Origin: RGIG9041 sp045657265
GTDB lineage: Bacteria > Bacillota > Clostridia > Oscillospirales > QAKW01
Direction of reading: 5' to 3'
Length of the DNA: 15,560 bases
NCBI GenBank assembly: GCA_045657265.1
Contig: JAZOSU010000032.1
Coordinates: 1 to 15,560, forward strand
Shown: piece by piece, positions 13,832 through 15,560 of the stretch
Position numbering within the stretch: the first letter of the stretch is position 1
Layout: every line of letters starts with the position of its first letter
Made by a program: the position numbers and the translations under genes
Notes under the pieces: model-generated
What the model saw: only the letters and a program-made list of their open reading frames with translations
Databases searched by the model: none
What the model was told of the DNA's origin: nothing

Positions 13832-15290
13832 ATTTTATATACAATTTATAAAAATCAGAAAATATAGTTGCTCCGACTGCTCTTGATGCAGTTGTTTTGG
13901 GTTCAAATTCACCGTTTCCTGTACCGCTTATTATTTTCATATCGTAACACTTATACACGTCTTCTTTTGCCCAGCTACTTATTTTCTCATCATCAGAAAA
14001 TTTCTGTTCATTGTTCTGCTTTTCAACTTTTATATTCTTATAGTTGAAATAGCCCGACATCATAACGCACATCATTTCACGGGTAACAGATTCAACGGGT
14101 CTGAAAGTTCCGTCCCCGTTTCCTGAAACGATTTTATTATCTGTAGCCCATTTTATTGCAGGTGAATACCACATGCCGGCTTCTACATCGGAAAAATCTG
14201 TTTGTACATTTGTATCATCAGTATTTATTCCTTCAATATTTGCAAATACCTGTACAAATTCAGCTCTTGTCATTGTTTTATCAGGTAAAAACTCGTCTTC
14301 TGATGTACCTGCAAATATTCCATTTTCAACAGCATAGTCAACGTATTCTTTATACCAGCTGTTTGCATCAACGTCTTTAAATACTTTTTTTGGTTTTTGA
14401 ATCTCAGTTTTTTCTTCAGGGATGATTTCGGAATTCTCTCCTTTCGGTATATCAGGTTGAATTTCAGGTTCGGGTTTTGGTTTTACATTTTTTTCAGTTT
14501 TAATGATCTTTATATCAGAATACACAGGAATATCACTTTGACGATTTTGTGAACTTACTTTTATAAAATATTCACCTTTTGGAATATATGTTTTAAAATC
14601 AAGTTTTTCTGTTGTAAATTTAAAAACAATTTTTCTTTCAGAATTCAATATTTCTATATTAAAGAAATCAGTGTAGAGACAAGGTTTTATTTCAACTTTC
14701 AAAAGTTCATCTTTCATCTGAAAGTCAAATTCAGGTTTTTGCGGAAGAATATTATAAACCTCATCATAATTATCAGCATGAATAACAGTGGAAATATGCC
14801 ATTTTGATTTACTGAATGCTTGTTCGTATTCAACTCCGCAAAGTCTATCTCCATTTGAGTTATAAACATAGATATAGTTATCATCTTCCCAAAGATATAT
14901 CGCAGTGTGTTTTCCATCATTCAAAGAAATATAATCACCTATTGATGGGCTATCAACAACATCTGTCTGTTCCGGATTACATTCAAACAAATAATAAAAT
15001 ACATATCTCGCAAATGCAACGCAGGAATATCCGTCGCCGTAGATATCGGATACAGTCTGTCCGTCAGGAAGATTATCTTTTTCAGGTATATTTGAAAGAA
15101 GACAATTATCACAGGATTTTTCACAACTTTCACCGTCTGCAGTAAAATATGAATCGTTATCATAAATTTTCAGTAAATCATCAAGTTTCAGATTCACTCC
15201 ATTGATTTGATTGTCTGCAAAACAAAATGAAACAAACATATTTGCAAATAAACATATTGATAAAATACAAGAAATGATTTTATTTTTCAT
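13830..15290 (-). CDS. Secreted CHAP/NlpC-like cysteine hydrolase with three C-terminal SLH repeats
   Basis: 486 residues from the ATG at 15290, which follows GAGG by five bases and begins a signal peptide (MKNKIISCILSICLFANMFVSFCFA, probable cleavage near residue 25). The frame is open to 15317, but that start would put extra residues before the signal. Residues about 80-170 resemble a papain-like CHAP domain: GYSCVAFARYVF (Cys-90), then SIGDYISLNDGKHTAIYLWEDDNYIYVYNSNGD (His-128). A possible beta-rich domain (about 190-265) and a Pro/Glu/Lys linker (268-302) follow. Three SLH repeats start at FKDVDANSWY (304), FSDVEAGMWY (366) and FSDDEKISSW (431), and should bind secondary wall polymer. 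It is probably a wall-attached peptidoglycan amidase/endopeptidase. Catalytic activity is inferred; Cys-56, -60 and -63 form an unexplained cluster. Confidence 0.85.
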   Translation of the reverse strand: MKNKIISCILSICLFANMFVSFCFADNQINGVNLKLDDLLKIYDNDSYFTADGESCEKSCDNCLLSNIPEKDNLPDGQTVSDIYGDGYSCVAFARYVFYYLFECNPEQTDVVDSPSIGDYISLNDGKHTAIYLWEDDNYIYVYNSNGDRLCGVEYEQAFSKSKWHISTVIHADNYDEVYNILPQKPEFDFQMKDELLKVEIKPCLYTDFFNIEILNSERKIVFKFTTEKLDFKTYIPKGEYFIKVSSQNRQSDIPVYSDIKIIKTEKNVKPKPEPEIQPDIPKGENSEIIPEEKTEIQKPKKVFKDVDANSWYKEYVDYAVENGIFAGTSEDEFLPDKTMTRAEFVQVFANIEGINTDDTNVQTDFSDVEAGMWYSPAIKWATDNKIVSGNGDGTFRPVESVTREMMCVMMSGYFNYKNIKVEKQNNEQKFSDDEKISSWAKEDVYKCYDMKIISGTGNGEFEPKTTASRAVGATIFSDFYKLYIK

Positions 15291-15325
15291 AAAAACCTCA
15301 AAGCAGAAAATGTTCATACAATATA

Positions 15326-15354
15326 ATGATATAACATTATAAGAAAAATGTCGA
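15326..15354 (-). promoter_or_regulatory. Predicted promoter of the SLH-protein gene
   Basis: On the minus strand, TCGACA (15349-15354), a 17-base spacer and TATCAT (15326-15331) each match the sigma-A consensus at five of six bases. The start codon is about 35 bases downstream. Confidence 0.5.
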
Positions 15355-15364
15355 TATATATATC

Positions 15365-15418
15365 AAAAATAAAAAGACACAAATTCTCAATTAAAATAAA
15401 CTGAGTATTTATGTCTTT
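15365..15418 (-). terminator. Second terminator-like hairpin downstream of 5S rRNA
   Basis: On the minus strand, AAAGACATAAATACTCA pairs with TGAGAATTTGTGTCTTT (one G-U, one mismatch), followed by TTTTTATTTTT. It stands between the first rRNA terminator and the SLH promoter and would insulate that gene from rRNA transcription. Confidence 0.7.
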
Positions 15419-15424
15419 AATATA

Positions 15425-15458
15425 AAAAATAAAAGAGCCGCCTAAAAAGACAGCTCTT
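15425..15458 (-). terminator. First terminator of the rRNA operon
   Basis: AAGAGCTGTC, loop TTTTTA, GGCGGCTCTT (two G-U pairs) followed by TTATTTTTT on the minus strand, beginning just after the 5S 3' end. Confidence 0.85.
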
Positions 15459-15461
15459 AGT

Positions 15462-15560
15462 GTGTCGGCATAACATATCTTTCCGGGCCGTCGCCAGCCA
15501 AGTATTGTCTGCACAACGAAGCTTAACTACCGTGTTCGGAATGGGAACGGGTGGGACCTT
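15462..15560 (-). rRNA. rrf: 5S ribosomal RNA, 3' part (5' end outside window)
   Basis: The minus strand reads CCCACCCGTTCCCATTCC, then GAACACGG and GTTAAGC, the most conserved 5S blocks (loops B and C region). It continues with ATACTTGGCTGGCGACGGCC and the closing strand ending TGCCGACA. About 99 bases are present, so about 18 bases of the 5' end, including the start of helix I, lie off the right edge. The 3' end is placed by the TGCCGACA terminal helix and is uncertain by a base or two. As the gene is on the minus strand, 23S and 16S genes would lie beyond the right edge if the operon has the usual order. Confidence 0.93.

Overview
This window looks like the chromosome of a low-GC, spore-forming member of the Clostridia (Bacillota) with an S-layer-type wall. 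The signs are a SpoVT C-terminal part at the left edge, a dgt-dnaG-rpoD block, a YhaO/YhaN-type nuclease-ATPase pair, three SLH repeats on a secreted protein, AGGAGG-type ribosome binding sites and AT-rich intergenic DNA. I cannot name a genus. Most of the window is housekeeping sequence, and I see no phage, IS element, CRISPR array or defence island.

Layout. The 3' part of spoVT (+, 1-444) converges on cysK (-, 496-1422) across a shared bidirectional terminator. proS (-) lies upstream of cysK on the same strand and is an archaeal/eukaryotic-style prolyl-tRNA synthetase. Diverging from proS is a two-gene operon (+, 3065-6180): a metallophosphoesterase of the YhaO/SbcD type and a YhaN-like P-loop ATPase with a membrane hairpin, overlapping by one base. 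A strong terminator separates this from a long minus-strand series read right to left: dgt (11326-10322), dnaG, rpoD (primary sigma), an ECF sigma factor and its membrane-anchored probable anti-sigma partner (ending at 6294). dgt, dnaG and rpoD are packed with gaps of 1-11 bases. The ECF pair follows a 63-base gap that may hold its own promoter.

A tRNA-Lys(UUU) gene with a canonical promoter and terminator points the opposite way at 11459-11534. It is followed by about 360 bases without a believable protein gene. This stretch holds a second, partial copy of the tRNA 3' half plus terminator, short inverted copies of the tRNA T-arm, and several stable hairpins. Then come mgtE (-, GTG start, Mg2+ channel) with an unrecognised structured 5' leader, a small Asn/Gln-rich repeat protein (+), and a secreted CHAP-like protein with three C-terminal SLH repeats (-). 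The right edge is the 3' part of a 5S rRNA gene (-) followed by two consecutive terminator-like hairpins, so an rRNA operon probably lies just outside the window.

The parts most worth a second look are the tRNA-derived repeat cluster (11501-11775), the mgtE leader (13285-13372), the ATPase with a substituted P-loop glycine, and the small NQ-rich protein with two well-placed starts. None of these alone proves a new system.
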